Shown here: piece by piece, positions 24,532 through 32,882 of the stretch
Position numbering within the stretch: the stretch's first letter is position 1
How the letters are laid out: the number at the start of each line of letters is the position of its first letter
Assembly: GCF_022346995.1 (NCBI RefSeq)
Contig: NZ_JAKRNM010000002.1
Span: 620,001-684,000 of the forward strand
Origin: Paenibacillus sp. ACRRY
GTDB taxonomy: Bacteria > Bacillota > Bacilli > Paenibacillales > Paenibacillaceae
DNA length: 64,000 nt
Direction of reading: 5' to 3'
Notes under the pieces: generated by a model
What the model was told of the DNA's origin: nothing
Database searches by the model: none
Seen by the model: the letters and a program-made list of their open reading frames with translations, nothing else
Program-made: the position numbers and the translations under genes

Positions 24532-25119
24532 ATTAGTACGGTAGATGTCGGAGGAATACGCGCAACGATTACGGCAGATGTCAGCGGTTATAACCAAGCG
24601 ATCGACCGCGCAAAAACGAAAGCGAAGGAACTCGGGGATGCCGGCAAAGCTGCGTCCTCTTCTTTCTCTGCGCTGAATACGCGGCTGTCCGAAGTGGGAG
24701 CTTCCGCAGCTCAGATCGAGAAGATCAACGCAAGCTTACGGAAGGCCAATCCGGAACTCTTACGTAAGCAGATCGAAGCCGTAACCGCGGAGATGAAGCG
24801 GTTAGGCGCAAGTAGCGCGGAGATTACGAAGATTACTAACGAACTCGAAAAGAACGCGAAGTCAGCGAACGGTGCGAGTGCGGAAGTTAAGCAGCTCGGA
24901 CTTGCGTATGCCGCGTTGTCTGCTGCGATGGCTGTTGTCATTACAAAAGCGATACAGACCGCAGCTACTTTCGAACAGTCAATGGCGAAGGTTAAAGCGA
25001 TTTCGGGTGCAACAGGCGAAGAGTTCGAAAAGCTGCGTCAGCAATCGATCGATCTCGGTGCGACTACGGTATTTACGTCAAGCCAGGCGGCTGACGCGCA
25101 GTCCTTTTTAGCAATGGCT
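24532..25119 (+). CDS. Tape measure protein, exon 1
   Basis: First 196 codons of the tail-length ruler. An ATT at 24532 follows GGAGAGGTGATAGCG; GTG 24523 is the only usual alternative but overlaps the ribosome site. The product begins STVDVGGIRATITADVSGYN and runs as coiled coil to SFLAMA. A TAA follows at once, created by the intron. Joined to 26171-29851 the reading frame continues as AMA-GFKTNEIM, a typical tape-measure phrase. Confidence 0.85.
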
Positions 25120-26170
25120 TAAATTCGGGTCAGTTCGGCAGAAATGCCGTTCTAAAAACACTTGGTGAATTCGGTGAAAGCTAATCCATCCAACGCTTAT
25201 TCTAATAGATCGAAGGTGGTAGTTTGAATAGAAACTGCGACGGTTGCTCTAAAGAGATAAGCGCGAGCCCATATAAAGTAAAAACTCAAAAGTATATTTT
25301 TTGTTCAAACGAGTGCTATAAAGCAAATATCGGAAAGTACTTTGCAGGTGAATTAAATCCAAACTTCAACAGTCTGGAATGTACCTGCGAGTCGTGCGGT
25401 AAAACGTTTCTCAGAAAACCTTCCCAAATAGGAAAGCACACTTTCTGTAACAATGAGTGCTACGGGAATTGGGTAAGACCCAAAACAGAGCCAAAGGGTA
25501 AGCGAGATTATTCTTGTGACTACTGTGGCGGAACTTTCAAAAGGTATCCTTCTCAAGTTAAGGATAAAAAGTGGAAGTACTGCTCCGTTGGATGCAAGAA
25601 TAGTCACAATTCGGTAATTCATTCCGGAGAAAATCACCCTAACTGGAACCCTGAGTTAACTGATGAGGATCGTATCAACGCGCGCAAGTACCCTGAATAT
25701 TTTGCATGGCGAGCTAATGTGTTTTTGCGAGACTCTTTTACTTGTCGCTGCTGTGGTGACAGTAAGGGAGGTAACCTAATTGCGCATCACATTTATAATT
25801 TCGCCGAGCACACGGACCTAAGAACGGAAATGTATAACGGAGTTACGGTGTGTGACGAGTGTCATAAGGAGTTTCACGATTCCTTTGGCTACACACAAAA
25901 CGACCTAACGCAATTAATAGAGTATTTCAAATTAAAGGGCAGAGTTGATTCTGCCTTATTTGCGTTGGATGGGATGCTAATACCGAGCGAAGCCTGTTGA
26001 GAAATCACAGGAACGTGTAGAGACTAGGCGGAGTACTCTAACTCTTTGGACATGAGGAAACGCCCACGAGCGCCAGGCACCGTAATGCGTAGAGGCAACG
26101 GTGAAGATATAGTCCGATACTCCGGGGAAACGCGGAGAGTCGAGGATAAAGAGCCTCGATGTAACGATTG
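25120..26170 (+). mobile_element. Group I intron inside the tape measure gene
   Basis: The 1,051-bp insert begins after exon U (GCAATGGCT|T) and ends with G (ATTG|GGATTT), both group I rules. A guide GGTCA (25128-25132) pairs with exon TGGCT, giving the U-G pair of P1. CGGCA-GAAA-TGCCG forms P2. GAGACTA and TATAGTCC in the 3' part form P7, and CTCCG...CGGAG forms P9. An HNH endonuclease gene is looped out between the core halves. Precise removal restores the frame. Confidence 0.88.
25224..26000 (+). CDS. Intron-encoded HNH homing endonuclease
   Basis: 258 residues, TTG after GAAGGTGG. Three CxxC...CxxxC zinc-finger-like units (CDGCSKEI, CESCGKTF, CDYCGGTF, each followed by a C-x3-C) precede the nuclease. 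The HNH domain runs FLRDSFTCRCCGDSKGG, then LIAHHIYNF, and CDECHKEFHDSFG, with the metal-binding His residues present. It would cut an intronless tape-measure gene to spread the intron. AT-richer than its surroundings. Confidence 0.85.
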   Translation: MNRNCDGCSKEISASPYKVKTQKYIFCSNECYKANIGKYFAGELNPNFNSLECTCESCGKTFLRKPSQIGKHTFCNNECYGNWVRPKTEPKGKRDYSCDYCGGTFKRYPSQVKDKKWKYCSVGCKNSHNSVIHSGENHPNWNPELTDEDRINARKYPEYFAWRANVFLRDSFTCRCCGDSKGGNLIAHHIYNFAEHTDLRTEMYNGVTVCDECHKEFHDSFGYTQNDLTQLIEYFKLKGRVDSALFALDGMLIPSEAC

Positions 26171-29100
26171 GGATTTAAGACAAACGAGATCATGGCAGCA
26201 ATGCCTGGCGTACTTAACCTCGCGGCGGCCGGACAGATGGAACTCGCCCGTACTGCGGATATCGCTTCGAATATCCTGACGGGATTCCAGCTCGAAGCGG
26301 ACGAAACCAGTAGCGTTGTTGACGTAATGGCGAAGACGATGACGAACTCGAATACGAATATCGAGCAGCTTGGTTACGCGATGAAATACGTCGCACCAAT
26401 CGCAGCTAACCTCGGAGTTTCCATCGAAGAAGCTTCCGCAGCAGTTGCGAAATTGTCTGACGCCGGTATTCAAGGCGAGATGGCCGGTACGCAGCTCCGC
26501 GCAATCATGCTTAGGCTCGCAAGTCCAACGGATGATGTCGCGTACGTTATGAAGCAGTTGGGCGTAACCGTAACGGATGCGGCCGGTAACTTCTTACCCT
26601 TCGCGAATATTATCGGACAGTTCGAAAAGGGCTTCGTTAACTTAACGGAAGCTCAGCGGGCTCAAGCCGCAAGTATCGTCGCGGGACAGGAGGCAGCATC
26701 CGGATTCCTAACGCTGATTAAGGCGGGCGAAGGCGATCTTAACGCGTTTACCGAATCGCTTAATAACGCGGGCGGTACGGCGGCACAGATCGCAGAGACG
26801 CAAATGGATACGCTAAACGGCGCAATCCAAGAGATGCAATCTGCGCTCGAAGCGGTCGGTATTACGGTCGGCGATAACTTTGCGCCAGTTGTACGTAAAG
26901 CAGCCGAGGGTATCTCCGCATTATTGCTCGGATTCAACGATATGGACCCGGTACTGCAGAACGCTATCATCGCGTTTGCTACGGCGTCAACAGGAGCGCT
27001 CGCACTTGCGACAGCAATCGGCGTTCTATCGATCGCGTTAAAAGCTTTAACGATTAGCAACCCGATACTGCTCGCAATTTCCGTAACGCTCGGACTTGTG
27101 GCCGCGGGAGTGACGGCGCTGATTTCGAGTAATAGCGAGGCGGCGGATGCTGTACGTCAACATGACGAAGCGCAACGCGCACTCAATAATACGTTGTCTC
27201 AATCGCCGCTCGACCGTACTGTTTCCGAAGTACAGGCGTTACAGGAGCAGACCGCGGAATTGAATACGGTTCTTGAGGAGCGCGCACAGTTACAATCGCG
27301 TCTGAACGAAATCGAATCGCTGCAGGAACAAGGACTCGGAACGCCTGCGCTTCTCGACGAAATGATCGATATTAACGAGCAGCTTGCGGATATGGACGAC
27401 AAACTGCGCGGACTCGGCTATGACGGCGTGGAAGATGCGACAAGCAAACTTGATATTTTGAATCGTACTATTGAAGAATCGACTCCGGCGTTGTTGAAGA
27501 TGAAAGAGGCGGAGATAGCGGATGTAACTGCAAAGTACAGACAAGTAGAAGCGTCCGAGGCACTTCTCGCACGTTACAATGAACTATCCTCCGCACAACA
27601 ACTTGATGACGCGCAAAAACAGGAATTAGCCAGCACGGTCGATCAATTACGTAAAAAGTATCCAGATCTGAACCGCGTTATGGATGAATCAGGTCAAGTA
27701 AGGATTCAGAATATCGGAATTATCGATGAGCATATTGCAGCAGAGAGGTCATTCATTGATCAATCTGCGGAAGCTGTGAACGCGTACGTCAGTAACATGG
27801 AGGCAATGGCTCGGGCAAACTTGGCGTCGGTTAAAGCACAGATCAGTAACTACGAAAGCCTAGCACGTGCGATGAACGCGGTCGGAGGTATTCAGTCTGG
27901 TCCCGCTAAGAAGACCGTTACGGGTATCGGCGGCATAAGCGTTAACCCAACGTTTGAGAGGATGGTAAACGGAGATAGCGAAATCCTCGACGGGCTTTAT
28001 GACAAACAGGTAAAAGCGCAGCAGGCGCTACTCGATATCTCGCGTGCTAAAGAATCTCTTTCTTCCGGGGAAGCGTACGCTCCCGCTAAAGGTAGCTCCG
28101 GAATTAGTCTCAAAGAAGACAAATCCAAGAAAGCCGCCGGTAAGAAAGCGAAGTCCTCGAAAGCCAAAACCGGAAAGTCCGCCGCAGAGGTCGCAAAGGA
28201 TCTACGGGATGACGCGTACAATGCCGATCTTGCAACTATCCGTTACCAAGCGGAAATGTACGATTGGTCAGCGGATCAGCAGATTAAGGCGTACGAGAAG
28301 CTTAAGAAAGCTCACGCTCAGCATCTTAAGGAAACGGTCGAGGACGCGCGCACACTTAATCTGCAGCTCAAGCGCCTGGAAGAGGACAGCGTTAAATCGC
28401 GCTATGACTTCTCGATGACATGGATCGATAAAGAGGAGCGCCGCATGGAGGATTCCGGTAAGTCCGAAGTCGCCATCGCTGAAATGAAAATCGCCGCACT
28501 TACTCGCGTTCGTGACCGTTATAAGAAGGATTCTGACGAATATAAGGACGCGGACGAGAAGCTGTACAAAGCGCGCAAGGAACTCGTTAAGGCGAATGAG
28601 CAAGCGGTAGCAGATGCGTATGGCGCGTCCGAAAAGTGGATCGGCAAGGAAGAACGCCGAATGGAATCCGCCGGCAAATCCGAGCTCGAAATCACGCAGA
28701 TGAAGATCGCAGCCTGGACGAGAGTACGCGATCGTCACGCGAAGGATTCGGAGTATTACGAGAAGGCGGAGGACCAACTATACAATCTGCGTAAGAAGCT
28801 CGTCACGGAAACGGAGAAGCTTGCGGATCAACTCCTGAAAACGGAGAAGACGAATATTGATGCCGCGTTGAAGGCCGATCTCGCTGCGATTGAGGAGCGT
28901 AAGAAGACGTACGTTGCGGAAGTCGACGAGAAGATCGCGGCTATTGACGCATTGATCGCGAAGGAAGCGGAGTACAACTCTGACGCGGACTATGAGACGC
29001 AACGTTCCGAAAAACTGGCGCGTATCGACGAACTAGGCTCCGCAGTCGGTCCGGAAGGTATCCAGGAACGCGAAGACTTGATTAAAGAGCTTGCGCGCAT

Positions 29101-29851
29101 GGAACTCGAACACGACCGCGAACTTCGTAAACGGGATCTCGAATCGCAGAAGGCCGCACTTCAGGACGAAAAGGATACGCGTAATACGGCTTTTGACGAA
29201 GAGAAATCCGCCACACAACGCCAGTACGACGCGCTTAACGATGCGTTCGAGAATCACGCGGATGACGTTAAGTTTATCGAGGCGGCCATTGCGGAGTTCC
29301 GTACGAATGCTAACGCGGAAGCCAACGCAACAATCCTCGCGTCACTGGATTCGTTCGTCACCGAGTATAACGCGAAGATGGCTACGTTGAATACCGGAGT
29401 AGCTGGCGCAGGCTCATCGTCTGACCTTGCGGAATATAACGCGAATAAGGACGCATGGGACGCGGCTAAGGCGAAGGGCGATACGGCTGAGATGGCGCGT
29501 CTGACGGCACGTAACGAGGAGCTCCGTAAGCTTTACGGCATCGGAAAGGATACCGGTAAGCTACAGCAATTCGCTAAAGGTGGCGTTGTCCAAGGCGCGG
29601 CAGGGTCGGCTGTTCCGGTGATTGCGCATGCTGGCGAAATAGTTCTTAACCCGGAGCAGATCGGAAATGTCTTCCGAATGATCGCGGCTGGCCCTTCGGA
29701 TACTACCGCAGCACCTACGCAAGTCGTGAATCAAATCGACATGTCCGTTAATGGCGTTACACTTACGGATCGCGCGGATACCGAAATGATGTATGACGAG
29801 AGAGCACGCGCTGTTCAACGATTACAGACGCAGGGGGTGAAGACGCGCTAA
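26171..29851 (+). CDS. Tape measure protein, exon 2
   Basis: 1,226 codons from the splice site. The phage tape-measure family core (GFKTNEIMAAMPGVLNLAA) is followed by Ala-rich hydrophobic helices (residues near IIAFATASTGALALATAIG) for membrane contact, a Lys/Ser-rich linker and long charged coiled coil with two 72-residue repeats. The C-terminus (FAKGGVVQGAAGSAVPVIAH) is also typical. The spliced protein is about 1,422 residues, implying a tail near 200 nm. Confidence 0.88.
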   Translation, partial: GFKTNEIMAAMPGVLNLAAAGQMELARTADIASNILTGFQLEADETSSVVDVMAKTMTNSNTNIEQLGYAMKYVAPIAANLGVSIEEASAAVAKLSDAGIQGEMAGTQLRAIMLRLASPTDDVAYVMKQLGVTVTDAAGNFLPFANIIGQFEKGFVNLTEAQRAQAASIVAGQEAASGFLTLIKAGEGDLNAFTESLNNAGGTAAQIAETQMDTLNGAIQEMQSALEAVGITVGDNFAPVVRKAAEGISALLLGFNDMDPVLQNAIIAFATASTGALALATAIGVLSIALKALTISNPILLAISVTLGLVAAGVTALISSNSEAADAVRQHDEAQRALNNTLSQSPLDRTVSEVQALQEQTAELNTVLEERAQLQSRLNEIESLQEQGLGTPALLDEMIDINEQLADMDDKLRGLGYDGVEDATSKLDILNRTIEESTPALLKMKEAEIADVTAKYRQVEASEALLARYNELSSAQQLDDAQKQELASTVDQLRKKYPDLNRVMDESGQVRIQNIGIIDEHIAAERSFIDQSAEAVNAYVSNMEAMARANLASVKAQISNYESLARAMNAVGGIQSGPAKKTVTGIGGISVNPTFERMVNGDSEILDGLYDKQVKAQQALLDISRAKESLSSGEAYAPAKGSSGISLKEDKSKKAAGKKAKSSKAKTGKSAAEVAKDLRDDAYNADLATIRYQAEMYDWSADQQIKAYEKLKKAHAQHLKETVEDARTLNLQLKRLEEDSVKSRYDFSMTWIDKEERRMEDSGKSEVAIAEMKIAALTRVRDRYKKDSDEYKDADEKLYKARKELVKANEQAVADAYGASEKWIGKEERRMESAGKSELEITQMKIAAWTRVRDRHAKDSEYYEKAEDQLYNLRKKLVTETEKLADQLLKTEKTNIDAALKADLAAIEERKKTYVAEVDEKIAAIDALIAKEAEYNSDADYETQRSEKLARIDELGSAVGPEGIQEREDLIKELARMELEHDRELRKRDLESQKAALQDEKDTRNTAFDEEKSATQRQYDALNDAFENHADDVKFIEAAIAEFRTNANAEANATILASLDSFVTEYNAKMATLNTGVAGAGSSSDLAEYNANKDAWDAAKAKGDTAEMARLTARNEELRKLYGIGKDTGKLQQFAKGGVVQGAAGSAVPVIAHAGEIVLNPEQIGNVFRMIAAGPSDTTAAPTQVVNQIDMSVNGVTLTDRADTEMMYDERARAVQRLQTQGVKTR
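28421..28850 (+). repeat. 72-codon repeat in the tape measure
   Basis: Segments starting at 28421 (WIDKEERRMEDSGKSE) and 28637 (WIGKEERRMESAGKSE) are 216 bases apart and remain alignable through TRVRDR. They mark a duplication within the length-setting coiled coil. Confidence 0.7.
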
Positions 29852-30636
29852 TGACGGAATGGGGCATTAAGATAAACGAGATCGACCTCGAAACGATCGG
29901 CTTCGCTTTAACCGAGCGGAGCCTGCCCGTTCTTCCTGAAACGGAGGACAATACGGTTAAGCTCGCGGGATCAGACGGCGTAATTGACTTCGGATCAACG
30001 TTCGGTCCTCGCGTAATAAACGTAACGCTTTATTGCTTCGCGCAGGATTATCACGCGGCACTTGCGCAACTGGCGGCAATGATGAGCGTTCACGGTCCGC
30101 AGATATACGTCGAGTTTCACGATTTGCCCGCGAAGAGATATCCGGTAGTTTATAGCGGGACTCTTTCCGTGCAGGCAACCGGAAGTCGGACGATTAGCCT
30201 TCCGCTCAAGATGAACGACCCGTGGCCGCAGTCTTTGCGGGATACCGCGGTAAACGAATACGGGCAGGGGCTCTCATACGGGCAGGGCTACGTATATTCG
30301 GATTACGCGCAGTTCTTTAGCGGGGCAGGAACGATGCCCGTACGTAACGAAGGAACATTACCGCAGTCGCCCGTGATTAAAGTTAGCGGCGCGTTTACGA
30401 ATCTTACGTTGTCTGACGGAAGCCAAACGATAGTAATCAACGCAACAAGTACCGCGTCCGATACGTGGGAAATCAATTGCGAAAAATATACGGTTAAGAA
30501 AAACGGAGTCAACGCCTACGGATCGAGTAATGGCGTCTTTTTTGCGTTGAATCCAGGAACAACGACGATTACGGTCGGAGGCGCAGGACTTGCGGTATCA
30601 CTTGCGTTCGTCTTCCGTTACAAATACCTCTACTAA
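29851..30636 (+). CDS. Distal tail protein (Dit)
   Basis: 261 residues, ATG overlapping the tape-measure stop (TAATG). The N-terminal region (PVLPETEDNTVKLAGSDGVI, FGPRVINVTLYC) is the siphovirus tail-component fold of Dit, and the rest is a beta-rich C-terminal domain (AGTMPVRNEGTLPQSPVIKV). A Dit hexamer forms the hub at the tail tip that joins tube, Tal and receptor-binding proteins. Confidence 0.78.
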   Translation: MTEWGIKINEIDLETIGFALTERSLPVLPETEDNTVKLAGSDGVIDFGSTFGPRVINVTLYCFAQDYHAALAQLAAMMSVHGPQIYVEFHDLPAKRYPVVYSGTLSVQATGSRTISLPLKMNDPWPQSLRDTAVNEYGQGLSYGQGYVYSDYAQFFSGAGTMPVRNEGTLPQSPVIKVSGAFTNLTLSDGSQTIVINATSTASDTWEINCEKYTVKKNGVNAYGSSNGVFFALNPGTTTITVGGAGLAVSLAFVFRYKYLY

Positions 30637-30653
30637 CGAAGGGAGCGCGGACA

Positions 30654-32867
30654 ATGGCATTTAATCCGCAAACGATTAATAAAGAGCTCGATATGGCGAA
30701 TCTCGCGAAGCATAACGCAAATTACTCCGCCATTAAAACGGAGCTCGATGCACACGATACGCACGTAGCAGCACAGACTGCGCACGGATCAACATCGGCC
30801 GCAACCGCAGGAAAGATCATGCAACGAGACAGCGCGGGACGGGCGAAAGTATCTGCACCAAGTGCACCGGACGATATCGCACGTAAAGAGGAAGTTGACG
30901 CAGTACAAACGAACCTTGACGAGCATGAAGCGGATACCGTCGCGCATCTATCCACGTCGGATCGCGAGAAATTGGACGGCTTGGAAGCCGGAGCCGAAGC
31001 GAATCAGAACGCATTCGCGCAAGTGAATAACGTTATAGCTGGCGCGGAGTCCGATACATTGACGATTGCCGGCGGAACGGGAATTACAGTGTCCACGAAT
31101 CCCACAACGAAGACGCTGACGGTCACGGCTACAGGAGAGGCGACGCCGGGCGCGCATGGATCTTCGCATAATAGCGATGGTGCCGATCCGATTCCGGACT
31201 TGGTTGCGTTGAGAGACGAGTTTAACGCGTTGACGCCTACGGACATTGGCGCGGAGACTCCTGCAGGAGCTCAAGCGAAGGTGGATGAATTGTCGGGCCA
31301 AACGATGCACGCGGTAAATGTCATTGCATACGGGGCAGTAGGGGACGGTGTCACCGACGATTTCGAAGCAATACAGGCCGCATCTGACTATTGTACTGCT
31401 AACAACGGAGTTCTTTTTTTTCCTGCGGCAACATTCTATTCGTCGCAAACCGTTGTTTTTGAAAATTGCAACGTCCAAGGGACTGGCGCTGTTTTATGGA
31501 GCTCCGCGCAAATCGGTGTGGCGATTGGGACACCATCAAATGCCTTCCAAAAAAGCATCTACGGCCTCAGCGTAACAAGAGAGAATACCACTGCAGTACC
31601 TGCTAATAGCGTAGGATACAGTTTTGTGAATGCCTCTAACGCTGTATTCGTAGAATTAAAATCATCGCATCACGACAAGGGCATATATATGGCGCCTGGA
31701 GAAGCGTGTCGAGTAGCTTACTGCACTTTCATCCACCCCTATGTGCATCGTTGCAATCGAAGTTGGCACATATATGTTAACGGCACGGGATACGCAGCAG
31801 AAAATACGGTAATCGGAGGGCGTATGCAGATGGTTTCCACGCGGACGGTGGATTACCATATATATGCCGAGAGAACTGTAGGCTCCGCAGCAATTAATCA
31901 TTGGCAGTGGTACGGAGTATCTATGGAGAGCTCTAGTGATTCCACAACCGCAATGAGTGCAATGAATCTAAAGCGGGTGGATAGTTGGCTTATTACGGGC
32001 GTCCGTACGGAAGGTAACTGGACCAACGGCGACATCGCTCTGGATGCAAACTGTGCGTTTAATAAAATAGAAGCCCTATACTCAGACGGCACTTTTTCCG
32101 TCAATGATTTAGGTTCGAATAACGTATTAGAGTTTAGGCAAGAGCGTCAGGTGAGCGGCATGACTGAGTATTTTAAACGAGGTGTCGTAAATTCTACCGC
32201 CACAGCAGAGTCGTCGTCAGTTGCCATGTTCCATAGAGATGGAGCCTCGAAAATTCACGTAGTTTCTGACGGTACGTCCTCGCCAAGTTTAGCACTAGGG
32301 TCTGCCGGAAATACGAGCGCAGTAGAGGTTTTGTGGGTACCTTCTAGGGCATCTATGTCAATGAGGGTTGGTGGGACTAACATTGCAGAAGTTACCTCAG
32401 CATCCCTGCGTCCATATAGCGACAATCTAGTATCTCTCGGAGGTACCTCAAACAGATGGACGCAGGTTTACGCGGCTACGGGAACGATAAGCACCTCTGA
32501 CAGAGACGAGAAACAGCAGATCGGAGATATTCCTGACGAAGTGCTGGATGCCTGGTCTAACGTTCAATACTCTAGATTTAAGTTCAACGATGCGGTACAG
32601 AGTAAAGGAGACGGGGCGCGGTGGCATGTAGGACTCATAGCACAAGACATAAAAGACGTCTTTGAAGCTAAGGGGCTGGATGCTACCCATTACGGACTTC
32701 TCTGCTTCGATGAGTGGGGAGATAGTGAAGAAATCGTGGATGAAGCCGGTAATATAGTCTCCCCCGCAATACGGGCAGGCAGTAGGTGGGGAATAAGATT
32801 TGATGAGTGTCAATTTTTGGAGATGGCCCTAATGCGTAGAGAGCTGAAACGGCTGCAGTTCAAGTAA
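30654..32867 (+). CDS. Tailspike with pectate-lyase-like helix and S74 chaperone
   Basis: 737 residues. An N-terminal attachment part (TAGKIMQRDSAGRAKVSAPS) and a trimer linker lead to VIAYGAVGDGVTDDFEAIQA near residue 222, the start of a right-handed parallel beta-helix of the pectate-lyase-3 type. The C-terminus (STSDRDEKQQIGDIPDEVL and WHVGLIAQDIKDVFEAKG) is an S74 intramolecular chaperone that folds the trimer and cuts itself off. It probably binds or degrades a surface polysaccharide. From about 31350 codon use is more AT-rich, suggesting swapped modules. Confidence 0.78.
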   Translation: MAFNPQTINKELDMANLAKHNANYSAIKTELDAHDTHVAAQTAHGSTSAATAGKIMQRDSAGRAKVSAPSAPDDIARKEEVDAVQTNLDEHEADTVAHLSTSDREKLDGLEAGAEANQNAFAQVNNVIAGAESDTLTIAGGTGITVSTNPTTKTLTVTATGEATPGAHGSSHNSDGADPIPDLVALRDEFNALTPTDIGAETPAGAQAKVDELSGQTMHAVNVIAYGAVGDGVTDDFEAIQAASDYCTANNGVLFFPAATFYSSQTVVFENCNVQGTGAVLWSSAQIGVAIGTPSNAFQKSIYGLSVTRENTTAVPANSVGYSFVNASNAVFVELKSSHHDKGIYMAPGEACRVAYCTFIHPYVHRCNRSWHIYVNGTGYAAENTVIGGRMQMVSTRTVDYHIYAERTVGSAAINHWQWYGVSMESSSDSTTAMSAMNLKRVDSWLITGVRTEGNWTNGDIALDANCAFNKIEALYSDGTFSVNDLGSNNVLEFRQERQVSGMTEYFKRGVVNSTATAESSSVAMFHRDGASKIHVVSDGTSSPSLALGSAGNTSAVEVLWVPSRASMSMRVGGTNIAEVTSASLRPYSDNLVSLGGTSNRWTQVYAATGTISTSDRDEKQQIGDIPDEVLDAWSNVQYSRFKFNDAVQSKGDGARWHVGLIAQDIKDVFEAKGLDATHYGLLCFDEWGDSEEIVDEAGNIVSPAIRAGSRWGIRFDECQFLEMALMRRELKRLQFK

Positions 32868-32882
32868 AGGAGGTGAGTCGCA

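Noticed and set aside
25120-26170. Two independent genes (short tape measure plus HNH plus second tape measure)
   Set aside because: Exact frame continuity across precise group I boundaries makes splicing much more likely than gene fission.
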